Source of the DNA: CF-118 sp035934385
GTDB lineage: Bacteria; Chloroflexota; Dormibacteria; Dormibacterales; Dormibacteraceae
Assembly (NCBI GenBank): GCA_035934385.1
Contig: DASYXY010000085.1
Span: 42,230 to 106,229, forward strand
Reading direction: 5' to 3'
DNA: 64,000 nt
The notes under the pieces are model-generated. The model was not told the origin of the DNA and did not search any database. It was given only the letters and a program-made list of their open reading frames with translations. Below are positions 9,229 to 17,911 of the stretch, in pieces. Each line of letters opens with the position of its first letter. The first letter of the stretch is position 1. Position numbers and translations under genes: made by a program.

Positions 9229-9393
9229 TTGTTCTGCAAGTCGATAGCCCGCGCTGATCGTCAGCGCGGCCAGGGGATGGTCGAGTATGCCCTCATCCTG
9301 GTTCTGGTTTCGATTGTTGTCATCGTGATCCTTCTGACCATGGGGAACCAGATCCAGAACGTCTTCTCCAACGTCGTCGCCGCACTCGGCTGA
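9229..9393 (+). CDS. Flp/Fap-type pilin subunit
   Basis: A short gene of 54 codons, TTG start, with GAGGAGG about 8 nt upstream. The product has a basic N-terminus (about 15 residues), then GQGMVEYALIL and a hydrophobic helix ending near LLTMGNQ, then a short polar tail. The class III prepilin signature (G-x-x-x-E-Y) is typical of Flp pilins, which a TadV-type peptidase cleaves before the tad apparatus assembles them. No tad genes are present in the window, so this is an orphan copy. Confidence 0.82.
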   Translation: MFCKSIARADRQRGQGMVEYALILVLVSIVVIVILLTMGNQIQNVFSNVVAALG

Positions 9394-9406
9394 CCTTTCG
9401 ACGCGG

Positions 9407-9412
9407 TATCTT
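9407..9412 (+). promoter_or_regulatory. leaderless-type -10 box for the GH13 gene
   Basis: TATCTT ends 8 nt before the GTG start of the GH13 gene, with no Shine-Dalgarno between them. Confidence 0.45.
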
Positions 9413-9420
9413 GGCGGGCC

Positions 9421-10992
9421 GTGCGCCCTTCGTGGTGGCGGAACGGTGTCTTCTACCAGGTCTATGTGCGCAGCTTTGCCGACTCGAACGATGACGGCGT
9501 TGGCGACCTGCCCGGAATCGCATCGCGACTCGACTATCTGAAATCGCTGGGCCTCGACGGCCTGTGGCTCACTCCGTTCTATCCCTCGCCGCAGAAGGAC
9601 CATGGCTATGACGTCGCCGACTACTACGGGGTGAACCCGGAGTACGGCACGCTGGCCGACTTCGACCACCTGGTGAACGAGGCGCACCGGCGTGGAATCA
9701 AGGTGCTGATCGACATCGTGCCCAACCACACCTCCAGCCGCCACCCCTGGTTCGAGGCGGCGCTGAGCGCACCCGACGATCCGCACCGGACGATGTACTA
9801 CTTCGTGCCGGGGAAGGACGGGGCGCCGCCCAACAACTGGCAGTCGGCATTCGGAGGCTCGGCGTGGACGCCGCTCGACGGCGTGCCGGAGTGGTACCTG
9901 CACCTCTTCGCTCCGGAGCAGCCCGACCTCAACTGGTGGAACCCGGCGGTTCCGGCTGAATTTCGCCAGATCGTCAAGTACTGGCTCGACCGCGGCGCGG
10001 ACGGTTTCCGCATCGACGTGGCTGTCTCGCTCTACAAGCGGCGTGACCTGGCCGACCGGCCGATCGTGCCGGACCGAGTCACGGGCGAACCGACGACCGC
10101 GCCGGGCTTCGCGATCATCGACCAGCCCGAGGTCCACGAGGTGTATCGGGACTGGCGGCACATCGCGGGGACTTACGAACCCGAGCGTGTGCTCGTCGGC
10201 GAGATCTTCGACCCAGGGCGTCAGGCACGCTACATAAAGCAGGACGAGCTGCACATGGCTTTCGCGATGCTGGATCGCCGCTGGGAAGCAGCGCTCTGGA
10301 AGAAAGCCATCGACGTTTACCGGCGAGCGGTCTCGCACGGGACGTCGCTGCCGAGCTGGACCCAGTCGAATCACGACGTCCTGAGGCACGTGACACGGCT
10401 GGGAGGCGATGGCATCGGTCGACAGAGAGCGAAAGCCTCGGCGCTGCTGCTACTCGGCCTTCCAGGGCAGTACTTCATCTACCAGGGTGAAGAGCTCGGC
10501 CTCGAAGAGGTCGTCGTGCCGCCCGAGCGCCGTGAGGATCCGCTGTACATCCGCACGAACGGCCGGCACCAGGGACGTGACGGCTGCCGCGTCCCGTTGC
10601 CGTGGCGTGAGCACGAGCCCAACGCGGGATTCTCGACCTCACCTCCGTGGCTGCCCATGCCCGCCGGTTGGGATCGATACGCCGTCGACGCGCAGGCGCG
10701 GTCGTCAACATCGATGCTGAGCCTCTACCGCCGCCTGCTCGCTGTCCGGCGCGGTCTCGCCCCGAGGCTGACGTCGCGGATGGCGTGGGCAACGGCTCCG
10801 AATGACTGCCTGATCTATCACCGAGGGCCGCTTTCCGTGGCTTGCAACTTCAGCCACAGGCCGCTCGAGCTCGACCTGCCGGGCCGGCTTCTGATCGGCA
10901 GCTCCCCTGGCGTCAGGCGGTCGGCGACTCGGCTGCTCTTGCCTCCCAACTCGGCCGCGTGGCTGGAGACCCGCCGCCCAGCCGGCTCTTAA
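9421..10992 (+). CDS. GH13 alpha-glucosidase (oligo-1,6-glucosidase type)
   Basis: 523 aa, GTG start. It is a GH13 (alpha/beta)8 enzyme: VFYQVYVRSFADSNDDGVGDL at the N-terminus, DIVPNHTS (region I), GFRIDVA (region II, nucleophile Asp), VGEIFD (region III, acid/base Glu) and QSNHDV (region IV). This set fits alpha-glucosidases that release glucose from short malto- or isomalto-oligosaccharides. No signal peptide is seen, so it is probably cytoplasmic and may act together with the GH4 enzyme 2 kb upstream in sugar use. Confidence 0.92.
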   Translation: MRPSWWRNGVFYQVYVRSFADSNDDGVGDLPGIASRLDYLKSLGLDGLWLTPFYPSPQKDHGYDVADYYGVNPEYGTLADFDHLVNEAHRRGIKVLIDIVPNHTSSRHPWFEAALSAPDDPHRTMYYFVPGKDGAPPNNWQSAFGGSAWTPLDGVPEWYLHLFAPEQPDLNWWNPAVPAEFRQIVKYWLDRGADGFRIDVAVSLYKRRDLADRPIVPDRVTGEPTTAPGFAIIDQPEVHEVYRDWRHIAGTYEPERVLVGEIFDPGRQARYIKQDELHMAFAMLDRRWEAALWKKAIDVYRRAVSHGTSLPSWTQSNHDVLRHVTRLGGDGIGRQRAKASALLLLGLPGQYFIYQGEELGLEEVVVPPERREDPLYIRTNGRHQGRDGCRVPLPWREHEPNAGFSTSPPWLPMPAGWDRYAVDAQARSSTSMLSLYRRLLAVRRGLAPRLTSRMAWATAPNDCLIYHRGPLSVACNFSHRPLELDLPGRLLIGSSPGVRRSATRLLLPPNSAAWLETRRPAGS

Positions 10993-11025
10993 CCTGCGCG
11001 CGGCGGCGCGTTAACAGGTTGGCTG

Positions 11026-11031
11026 TAGCGT
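11026..11031 (+). promoter_or_regulatory. leaderless-type -10 box for the cNMP-fold gene
   Basis: TAGCGT ends 9 nt before the TTG at 11041 and supports that start. Confidence 0.4.
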
Positions 11032-11040
11032 GCGGGTTGC

Positions 11041-11529
11041 TTGGATTCCATCACCACCGACTCCAACCAGGCCGCGGGAGCGTGGGTCATGAAGGTGCTT
11101 CAGATCCTGCAGCCCGAGACCGTCAAGGTGGACATTCTGCGTTCGATGGACCTGTTCGCGGGGATGCGCTGGCCCGAGCTCGCGGAGGCCGGTTCCCAGT
11201 TCGACGAGGTGGCCGTGCCGCGGGGCGCCCGCCTGACGGTCCAGGGCCGAGCGGACACCCGGCTGTGCGTCCTGATCACCGGCGAGGCGCTGGTGTCCGC
11301 CGACGCCCGCCCGCTGAGGGTCATCGGCCACGGGGACGCCGTTGGCCTGCCCAGCATGCTGTACCGGATCAAGTCGCCAGAGACCACCGTCGCCCTGAGC
11401 CCGATCCGGGCCCTTTCCGCAGGGCCCGAGCAGTTTCGCGAGCTGGTTCGCAAGGCTACGATCCGTCGCCGTCTTGTCGCCCTGGCCGCCGATCAGCTCC
11501 GTCGCGGGCGGCCGTTCCGAGGCCGCTGA
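11041..11529 (+). CDS. cyclic nucleotide-binding-fold protein, probably degenerate
   Basis: 162 aa from a TTG start; an ATG at 11089 is an alternative. The middle resembles a CRP/FNR-type cyclic-nucleotide-binding beta barrel (FAGMRWPELAEAGSQFDEVAVPRG, then GRADTRLCVLITGEALV, quoted as pieces). The phosphate-binding cassette that would carry the conserved Arg is not recognisable, and there is no C-terminal helix-turn-helix. It may be a scaffold or sensor without cAMP binding. It lies 75 bp upstream of ppk. Confidence 0.6.
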   Translation: MDSITTDSNQAAGAWVMKVLQILQPETVKVDILRSMDLFAGMRWPELAEAGSQFDEVAVPRGARLTVQGRADTRLCVLITGEALVSADARPLRVIGHGDAVGLPSMLYRIKSPETTVALSPIRALSAGPEQFRELVRKATIRRRLVALAADQLRRGRPFRGR

Positions 11530-11591
11530 CGGACGGCCACTCCGGTCGGGAAATCAGCACGCGCAGAGGCCAAGGAAAGATCGCTTACCGG

Positions 11592-11597
11592 TAATCT
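11592..11597 (+). promoter_or_regulatory. leaderless-type -10 box for ppk
   Basis: TAATCT ends 7 nt before the GTG start of ppk. Confidence 0.5.
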
Positions 11598-11604
11598 TGC
11601 GGGC

Positions 11605-13719
11605 GTGGCGCTGGGGGTTCGGGCGGAGGAGCAGTCGGGGCCGGTTCCTGTCCCGGAGGTCCCACGCTTCCTCAACCGGGAGCTTTCGAGGCTCGATTTC
11701 GACGAACGCGTCCTGGCCATGGCCGAGGACACGAAGCTGCCGATCCTGGAGCGCGTGCGCTTCCTGGCGATCTTCAGCTCGAACCTTGACGACTTCTTCC
11801 AGGTCCGTGTCGCCGGTCTGAAAGAGCAGGTGCTGGCCGCCGTGGCGGTGGCCTCACCGGACGGAATGACACCACTCGAGCAATTGCGCGCCATCAGGCT
11901 GAGGGTCGAGGGCCTGATCCAGCGCCAGACGGGCATCTTCAACTCCGAGATAGTCCCCGCGCTCGCCGCGGCCGGCATCACCCTGGTTCGCGGCGAGGAT
12001 GTCACCAAGAAGGAGCTGAGTCAGCTCCATTCGGTTTTCCGTCAGCAGATGTTTCCGGTGCTGACGCCTCTCGCGGTCGACCCCGCGCATCCGTTCCCGT
12101 ACATCTCGCATCTCTCGCTCAACCTGGCGGTCATCGTGCGCGATCCTCAGCGCCACCAGCAGCGCTTCGCGCGTGTGAAGGTGCCACCTGTGCTGCCGCG
12201 GCTCGTGCCGCTGGCCGAAGGCGAGCGCTACATCCCGCTGGAAGACGTGATCGCGCTGCACCTTCAGTCGCTGTTCCCCGGCATGGAGATCGTCGACCAC
12301 CATCCCTTCCGCGTCACGCGCGATGGCGACCTCGACGATGTGGACAGTGACGCGGAGGACCTGCTCGCCGCGATCCAGACGGAGCTTCGCCGCCGGCGCC
12401 GTCACGCGCGAGTCGTGCGTCTTGAGGTGAACCCCGGAATGTCGGCCGAGGTGCTGGAGCTGCTCACGCGCGAGCTCGAGCTGCAGCCGTCGGACGTGTA
12501 CCAGGTGGACGGCCCGCTGGACCTATCCGCTGTGCAGTCGCTCGCGCAGCTCGACCGGCCCGACCTCAAGGAAGAGCCATGGACGCCGACGACGCAGCCG
12601 CGCCTGCAGGGTCTCGGCGCGGAGGTGCCTGACCTGTTCGTCGTGCTGAGGTCCGGCGATCTTCTCGCCCACCATCCGTACGACTCGTTCGCCACGTCGG
12701 TCGAGGCGTTCATCGACCACGCGGCGAGCGATCCCAACGTGCTCGCCATCAAACAGACGCTGTACCGCACCTCGGGCCAGGCGAGCCCTATCGTGCGCGC
12801 GCTCATCACGGCTGCCGAAGCCGGCAAGCAGGTCGTGGCGCTGGTGGAGCTCAAGGCGCGCGGCGACGAGCAGGCGAATATCGCGTGGGCGCGCGCACTC
12901 GAAGAGGCGAACGTTCATGTCGTGTACGGCCTGGTCGGCTTGAAGACGCACGCCAAAGTGACGTCGGTGGTGCGGCGCGAGGGAAGGCACATCCAGCACT
13001 ACGTGCACGTGGGCACTGGCAACTACAACCCCAGCACGGCGCACCAGTACGAGGACGTTAGCCTTTTGTCTGCTGATCCGGACCTCGGTGCGGATGTGAC
13101 CGAGCTGTTCAACCTGCTCACGGGGTACAGCCGGCAGAACCGTTACCGCAAGCTGCTCGTGGCGCCGACCAACCTGCGGCCGGACCTCGCGCACCTGATC
13201 GAGCGCGAGGCCAAGCCAGGCGGGCGCATCGCGATCAAAGTCAACAACCTGGTCGACCCAGAGCTCATCGACGCGCTTTACCACGCGTCGCAGGAAGGCG
13301 CCGAGATCGACCTGATCATCCGGAGCATGTGCTCATTGCGTCCCGGAGTGCCCCGGCTCTCGGAACGAATCCGAGTGCGCTCGATCGTCGGCCGGTTCCT
13401 CGAGCACTCGCGCATCTTTGGATTCGGTCGTGGCGACGACGCCGAGCTCTATCTCGGCTCGTCCGACCTGATGCCGCGCAACCTCGACCGCAGAGTCGAG
13501 GTGGTCGTGCCCGTCACCGACTCACTGCTCCGAGCGCGGCTGCAGAGCATCCTCGACGTGTGCCTCGCCGACGATGTGCTCGCGTGGGAGCTCAGCGCCG
13601 ACGGCGCCTGGAGCAAGGTGCCGACGGTGGTTGGCCTCAACTCCCAGCGCCGCTTCCAGGAGCTGGCGCTGGAGAGAGCCCGGTCGAATGGCGCGGCATC
13701 CCGCGTCACTCATGGCTAG
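11605..13719 (+). CDS. ppk: polyphosphate kinase 1
   Basis: 704 aa, a normal length for PPK1, which makes inorganic polyphosphate from ATP reversibly. The domains run in order: N-terminal FLNRELSRLDFDERVL, a head domain, and two phospholipase-D-like catalytic halves. The phosphorylated His is His449 in GLKTHAK, and the second catalytic His is His601 in FLEHSRIFGF. IKQTLYRT, ELKARGDEQANIAW and HVGTGNYN are also present. It overlaps the CYTH-CHAD gene by 8 bp, starting a polyphosphate cluster. Confidence 0.97.
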   Translation: MALGVRAEEQSGPVPVPEVPRFLNRELSRLDFDERVLAMAEDTKLPILERVRFLAIFSSNLDDFFQVRVAGLKEQVLAAVAVASPDGMTPLEQLRAIRLRVEGLIQRQTGIFNSEIVPALAAAGITLVRGEDVTKKELSQLHSVFRQQMFPVLTPLAVDPAHPFPYISHLSLNLAVIVRDPQRHQQRFARVKVPPVLPRLVPLAEGERYIPLEDVIALHLQSLFPGMEIVDHHPFRVTRDGDLDDVDSDAEDLLAAIQTELRRRRRHARVVRLEVNPGMSAEVLELLTRELELQPSDVYQVDGPLDLSAVQSLAQLDRPDLKEEPWTPTTQPRLQGLGAEVPDLFVVLRSGDLLAHHPYDSFATSVEAFIDHAASDPNVLAIKQTLYRTSGQASPIVRALITAAEAGKQVVALVELKARGDEQANIAWARALEEANVHVVYGLVGLKTHAKVTSVVRREGRHIQHYVHVGTGNYNPSTAHQYEDVSLLSADPDLGADVTELFNLLTGYSRQNRYRKLLVAPTNLRPDLAHLIEREAKPGGRIAIKVNNLVDPELIDALYHASQEGAEIDLIIRSMCSLRPGVPRLSERIRVRSIVGRFLEHSRIFGFGRGDDAELYLGSSDLMPRNLDRRVEVVVPVTDSLLRARLQSILDVCLADDVLAWELSADGAWSKVPTVVGLNSQRRFQELALERARSNGAASRVTHG

Positions 13720-15217
13720 CAGCCCACCCAAAGAACGCGAGGTCAAGCTAGGAGCCGGACCGGCCTTCCACCTGCCCAGCCTCGACGGCGTCGTCGAGGG
13801 CGCGGTCGTGCAGTCGCCCGAGGTGCTTCGCCTCGAGACCGTGTATCACGACACGCCTGACCTGCGCCTTGCTCGCTGGGGCGTGTCGCTGCGTCATCGC
13901 GGCGGCGAGGGCTGGACGCTGAAGCTGTCGCCACTTCCGGGCAGCGCATCGAATCCCGATGTACTGGAGCGCACCGAGCTCAATTACCCCGGCGGCCCGA
14001 AGCGACCGCCAGAGGCGGCGGTGGCGGTGGTGCGCGCATACGTGCGCCGTTCGGAGCTGATTCCGGTGGCGCGGCTGTCCACCGTGCGGCGGCGGGTGCG
14101 ACTGACGGACGCATCGGGGGCGCGCCTCGCCGAGGTGGTGGACGACGAGGTCTCCGTCCGGGACGGACGGCGCGTGGCGGCGCGGTTCCGGGAGATCGAG
14201 GTCGAGGTGCCGGACGGTGAGTCGGCGCTCGACCCTCTCGTCAGCAGGCTCCGCACCGCGGGCGCCGGCGCCCCCGACCCGACGCCGAAGCATGTCCGCG
14301 CTCTCGGGCCCCGCGCGATGGAGCCGCCGGAAGTCTCGCCATTGCCTGTCCTGCCTGGCGCAGCCGCCACGGAAGTGATCCGAAGCGTGCTCGCCCAATC
14401 GGTCGCCCACCTGCTCCGACACGACCCGATCGTGCGCACCGGCGGGGACCCGGAGGCGGTTCACCAGGCGCGCGTGGCGATCCGCACGCTGCGCTCGAAC
14501 CTGCGCACCTTCGGTCCGCTGCTCGATCCCGAGTGGACCGAGCCCCTGCGCACCGAGCTTGGTTGGCTCGGGCTGGCACTGGGCGCGGTGCGCGACCGGG
14601 AGGTGCTGCTCGACCGCCTGCGCGCGCGGGCGACTTCGCTCCCGCCAGGCGACCAGCGCGCCGCCTCATCGCTGCTGTCAGTGCTCGACAAGGAGATCGA
14701 GGAGCTGCGCCACAAGCTGCTCGTCGACCTCGACTCCGCCCGCTACGTCGACCTCATCGAGCGCCTGGTCGCCGCGGCGCTGGCCCCGGTCACAATGCCC
14801 GACGCCGACCAGCCGGCCCAGGACGTCCTGCCGAGGCTGGCCGGCGGCCCGTGGCGCCGTCTCCGCTCGGCGGTGCGACAGCTACCGGAGAATCCGACCG
14901 ATCCCGAGCTGCACCGCATCCGCATCCTCGCCAAGCGGGCGCGTTATGCAGCAGAGGCGGTGCAGGCGGTCGCGGGACCGGTGGCGACCAGGTTTGCCCG
15001 CGCCGCGGCGAAGCTCCAGACGGTGCTGGGCGAGCACCAGGACAGCGTCACCGCGCAGGCCTGGCTGCGGGGCGCTCGCGCCACGGGCCGGCGAGCGTTC
15101 GCGGCCGGGGAGCTGATCGCGATGGAACACGTCGCCGCCGCCGACGCCAGGTCGAAATGGACGAAAGTCTGGAACGCGCTCGACCGCAAGCAGCTTCGCA
15201 CATGGATGGGGACCTGA
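13712..15217 (+). CDS. CYTH and CHAD domain-containing protein
   Basis: 501 aa; the ATG at 13712 lies inside the end of ppk. The N-terminal CYTH domain (about 1-200) begins with EREVKL, the ExExK signature of triphosphate tunnel enzymes. The C-terminal CHAD domain (about 230-495) is helical and rich in conserved His, Arg and Lys (VHQARVAIRTLRSNLRTF, RIRILAKRARY). CHAD domains bind polyphosphate, and CYTH domains hydrolyse triphosphates. Coupling to ppk and to a SixA-like phosphatase supports a role in polyphosphate handling. Overlap with the next gene is 16 bp. Confidence 0.9.
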   Translation: MASSPPKEREVKLGAGPAFHLPSLDGVVEGAVVQSPEVLRLETVYHDTPDLRLARWGVSLRHRGGEGWTLKLSPLPGSASNPDVLERTELNYPGGPKRPPEAAVAVVRAYVRRSELIPVARLSTVRRRVRLTDASGARLAEVVDDEVSVRDGRRVAARFREIEVEVPDGESALDPLVSRLRTAGAGAPDPTPKHVRALGPRAMEPPEVSPLPVLPGAAATEVIRSVLAQSVAHLLRHDPIVRTGGDPEAVHQARVAIRTLRSNLRTFGPLLDPEWTEPLRTELGWLGLALGAVRDREVLLDRLRARATSLPPGDQRAASSLLSVLDKEIEELRHKLLVDLDSARYVDLIERLVAAALAPVTMPDADQPAQDVLPRLAGGPWRRLRSAVRQLPENPTDPELHRIRILAKRARYAAEAVQAVAGPVATRFARAAAKLQTVLGEHQDSVTAQAWLRGARATGRRAFAAGELIAMEHVAAADARSKWTKVWNALDRKQLRTWMGT

Positions 15218-15675
15218 GCACTTTCTATTTCGTGCGGCACGCCAAGGCCGGCAGCCGCGGCCACTGGACCGGCGACGACCGCAAGCGTCCCCTCAGCAAG
15301 AAGGGCATGAAACAGGCCGAAGAGCTCGTCACCATCTTCGCCAACTTCGACATCACGGCCGTCTACAGCAGCCCGCACCTGCGCTGCATGCAGACCGTCG
15401 AGCCGCTGGCGCGCGCTCACAGGTTGAAGGTCCAGGCGGAGCCCGGACTCGCCGAAGGCCGCGGCCTCGAGGCCGCGTATCGATTCTTCAACGACCCCAA
15501 GCTCGACGAGGTCGTGCTGTGTACGCACGGCGACATCGTGTGGGAGCTGGTCGAGGACCTGACAACGCGAAGCGTGCTGCCGGCTTTTCGGGAGGACTTC
15601 GACAAGGGATCGACGTGGGTCGTCCAGGTGAAGGGCGGGGTTCCCGTCAAAGCGCGCTACATCCCCGCGCCGTGA
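15202..15675 (+). CDS. histidine phosphatase family protein (SixA-like)
   Basis: 157 aa; the ATG lies within the CHAD gene end. The phosphohistidine nucleophile motif RHAK is at residues 12-15 and the second catalytic His is in CTHGD. The short length and RHAKAGSR start match SixA-type phosphohistidine phosphatases. In E. coli SixA acts on phosphohistidine proteins; CHAD-SixA neighbours are common in polyphosphate clusters. The substrate here is inferred, not shown. Its stop overlaps the next start as GTGA. Confidence 0.82.
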   Translation: MDGDLSTFYFVRHAKAGSRGHWTGDDRKRPLSKKGMKQAEELVTIFANFDITAVYSSPHLRCMQTVEPLARAHRLKVQAEPGLAEGRGLEAAYRFFNDPKLDEVVLCTHGDIVWELVEDLTTRSVLPAFREDFDKGSTWVVQVKGGVPVKARYIPAP

Positions 15676-16367
15676 GGAGCCGGCTGCTGCCGCGCCTGCG
15701 TGCCGAGCTCGTGGCGCGCGCGGACCCGAATCGAAGGGCAGCAATGCAGGCCTACATGAAATCGGCGATGCCCTTTCACGGCGCGAAGTCGGCCCAGGTG
15801 CGAGAAGCCGTCGCCGCTGCGTTTGCAAAGGCAAGGTTCGCATCCTGCGATGAGTGGAGGGCTGAGGTCCTCGCGATCTGGCGGGACGCGAAGTTCCGTG
15901 AGGAGCGGTACGCCGCGCTCGAACTGGCCGCCGACCGACGACATCGCGATTGCCGGAATCCCGACTCGCTTCCGATGGTCGAGGAGATGATCGTGACGGG
16001 CGCGTGGTGGGACTACGTCGACGAGGTCGCGCATCTCATCGGGGACATGCTGCGCGCGCATCCGCGGGAGCTGCGACCGGTAATGCGGCGGTGGAGCGTC
16101 GACGCCAACATGTGGAAGCGGCGCGTCTCGATCATCTGCCAGATCTCTTTTAAGGAGCGCACCGACCTGCGCCTGTTGTACTCGAACATCCGGCCGAATC
16201 TCGCCGACCGCGAATTCTTCATTCGCAAGGCGATCGGGTGGGCGCTCCGCGCGTACGCGTGGACCGATCCTGTCGAAGTCGCGCGCTACGTGCGTGAGAA
16301 CGAGTCCAGGCTGAGCGGTCTGAGCCGGCGCGAGGCGCTCAAAAACGTGCCCGAGAGGTTGCGCTAG
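15672..16367 (+). CDS. DNA alkylation repair protein, AlkD-like
   Basis: 231 aa, GTG start overlapping the previous stop. It is an all-helical HEAT-like repeat protein of the AlkD family: MKSAMPFHGAK, ALELAADRR, and the block MIVTGAWWDYVDEVAHLIG, then ISFKERTD and FIRKAIGWALRAYAW. AlkD glycosylases remove N3- and N7-alkylated purines without base flipping. The W-WDxVD region is kept, so activity is plausible. Its place at the end of the polyphosphate cluster seems to be simple cotranscription. Confidence 0.85.
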   Translation: MRSRLLPRLRAELVARADPNRRAAMQAYMKSAMPFHGAKSAQVREAVAAAFAKARFASCDEWRAEVLAIWRDAKFREERYAALELAADRRHRDCRNPDSLPMVEEMIVTGAWWDYVDEVAHLIGDMLRAHPRELRPVMRRWSVDANMWKRRVSIICQISFKERTDLRLLYSNIRPNLADREFFIRKAIGWALRAYAWTDPVEVARYVRENESRLSGLSRREALKNVPERLR

Positions 16368-16370
16368 GCT
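16365..16370 (+). promoter_or_regulatory. leaderless-type -10 box for hutH
   Basis: TAGGCT, which includes the AlkD-like stop codon, ends 8 nt before the GTG of hutH. Confidence 0.4.
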
Positions 16371-16378
16371 ACCCGTCC

Positions 16379-17911
16379 GTGACGGTCACCCTGCGCGGCG
16401 GAGGCCTGGCCGAAGAGCAGGTGGTGGCGGTCGCCAGGCACGGCGAGAAGGTCGCCTTGAGCCCAGTGGCTCGCACCCGCATGGAGCGCAGTCGCACGCG
16501 CGCCGAGCGCGCTTCGAGCTCGCGCGAACCCGTGTACGGCGTTTCGACCGGATTCGGGGCTCTGGCGGGCACACGCGTGGCGCCTCTGCGCCAGCCAGAG
16601 CTGCAGCTGGCGCTCATCCGATCGCACGCCGCGGGCGTCGGGCCGCCGGTGGACGTCGAGGTGGTGCGCGCGATGATGCTGTTGCGGGCGCGCACGCTGG
16701 CGATGGGACTGTCGGGCGTTCGACCCCAGGTCGCGGACGCTTTGCTTGCCGCCCTCAACGCCGGCGTCACGCCGGTGGTGCCGCGATTCGGGTCGGTTGG
16801 CTGCAGCGGCGACCTCGCCCCGCTCGCGCACGTCGCGCTGGTCCTCGTCGGCGAGGGGGAGGCGTTCGCTGGCGATGGCGATGCGAAACCCGCTGCTCAG
16901 GCTCTCAAGTCGTCCGGTCTCAAGCCGCTGAAGCTCGAGACCAAGGAAGGGCTCTCGCTCATCAACGGCACCGACGGCATGCTCGGCATGCTTGCGCTCG
17001 CGTGCGCCGACGCCGAGATCCTTTTCCGTACAGCTGACATCACCGCGGCCATGTCGGTCGAGGGCCTCCTGGGCACCGACCGGCCGTTCCAAGCCCACCT
17101 GCACGAGATCCGCCCGCACCCCGGCCAGGTCGCGAGTGCGTCGAACCTCGCGCAGCTGCTGAGCAAGTCGGAGATCGTCGCGTCGCACAGGCATTCGCGT
17201 CACGCCGTGCAGGACTCGTACTCCATGCGGTGCAGCCCGCAGGTCGCCGGCGCCGCAAGGGACACCCTCGACTTCGCGCGCCGCACCACGTCAGTCGAGC
17301 TGGCCTCGGCCATAGACAACCCCGTCGTGCTCGAGAACGGGTCGGTCGAGTCGACAGGCAACTTCCATGGCGAGCCGCTGGCATTCGCGGCCGACTTCCT
17401 GGCCATCGCTTCGGCCGAGGTGGGCGCCATCGCCGAGAGGCGCGTCGATCGCATGCTCGACCCTCATCGGTCGGACGGCCTGCCGCCATTCCTGGCCGAG
17501 GAGCCGGGCGTGAACTCGGGGATGATGGTCGCCCAGTACACGGCCGCCGCGCTGGTGGCGGAGAACCGCAGGCTGGCCGCGCCCGCAAGCGTCGACTCCA
17601 TCCCGACGTCGGGAATGCAGGAAGACCACGTTTCGATGGGCTGGGGCGCCGGGCTGAAGCTGCGCTCGGTGATCGACAACCTCGCCTCGATCCTCGCGGT
17701 CGAGCTGGTGGTGGCGGCGCGAGCGCTGGACCTGCGCGCGCCGCTCAAGCCGGCGCCCGCGACGGGCGCGGTCTGCGCGCTCGTGCGCAAGCACATCAAG
17801 GGCATGGGTCCCGACCGAGTGCTGGCGCCGGAGCTCGCGGCCGCGGTGGCGCTCGTGCGAAGCGGCGAGCTGATCGTTGCTGCCGAGAGTGCGGTCGGGC
17901 GCCTGCGATGA
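16379..17911 (+). CDS. hutH: histidine ammonia-lyase
   Basis: 510 aa, GTG start. It deaminates L-histidine to urocanate, the first step of histidine degradation. YGVSTGFG is at 53-60 and carries the catalytic Tyr. The MIO cofactor triad lies in GSVGCSGDLAPLAH; it is Cys142-Ser143-Gly144 rather than the textbook Ala-Ser-Gly. The serine and glycine that form MIO are kept, and the first position varies in the family. GMQEDHVSM follows near residue 416. The stop overlaps the hutU start as ATGA. Confidence 0.95.
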   Translation: MTVTLRGGGLAEEQVVAVARHGEKVALSPVARTRMERSRTRAERASSSREPVYGVSTGFGALAGTRVAPLRQPELQLALIRSHAAGVGPPVDVEVVRAMMLLRARTLAMGLSGVRPQVADALLAALNAGVTPVVPRFGSVGCSGDLAPLAHVALVLVGEGEAFAGDGDAKPAAQALKSSGLKPLKLETKEGLSLINGTDGMLGMLALACADAEILFRTADITAAMSVEGLLGTDRPFQAHLHEIRPHPGQVASASNLAQLLSKSEIVASHRHSRHAVQDSYSMRCSPQVAGAARDTLDFARRTTSVELASAIDNPVVLENGSVESTGNFHGEPLAFAADFLAIASAEVGAIAERRVDRMLDPHRSDGLPPFLAEEPGVNSGMMVAQYTAAALVAENRRLAAPASVDSIPTSGMQEDHVSMGWGAGLKLRSVIDNLASILAVELVVAARALDLRAPLKPAPATGAVCALVRKHIKGMGPDRVLAPELAAAVALVRSGELIVAAESAVGRLR

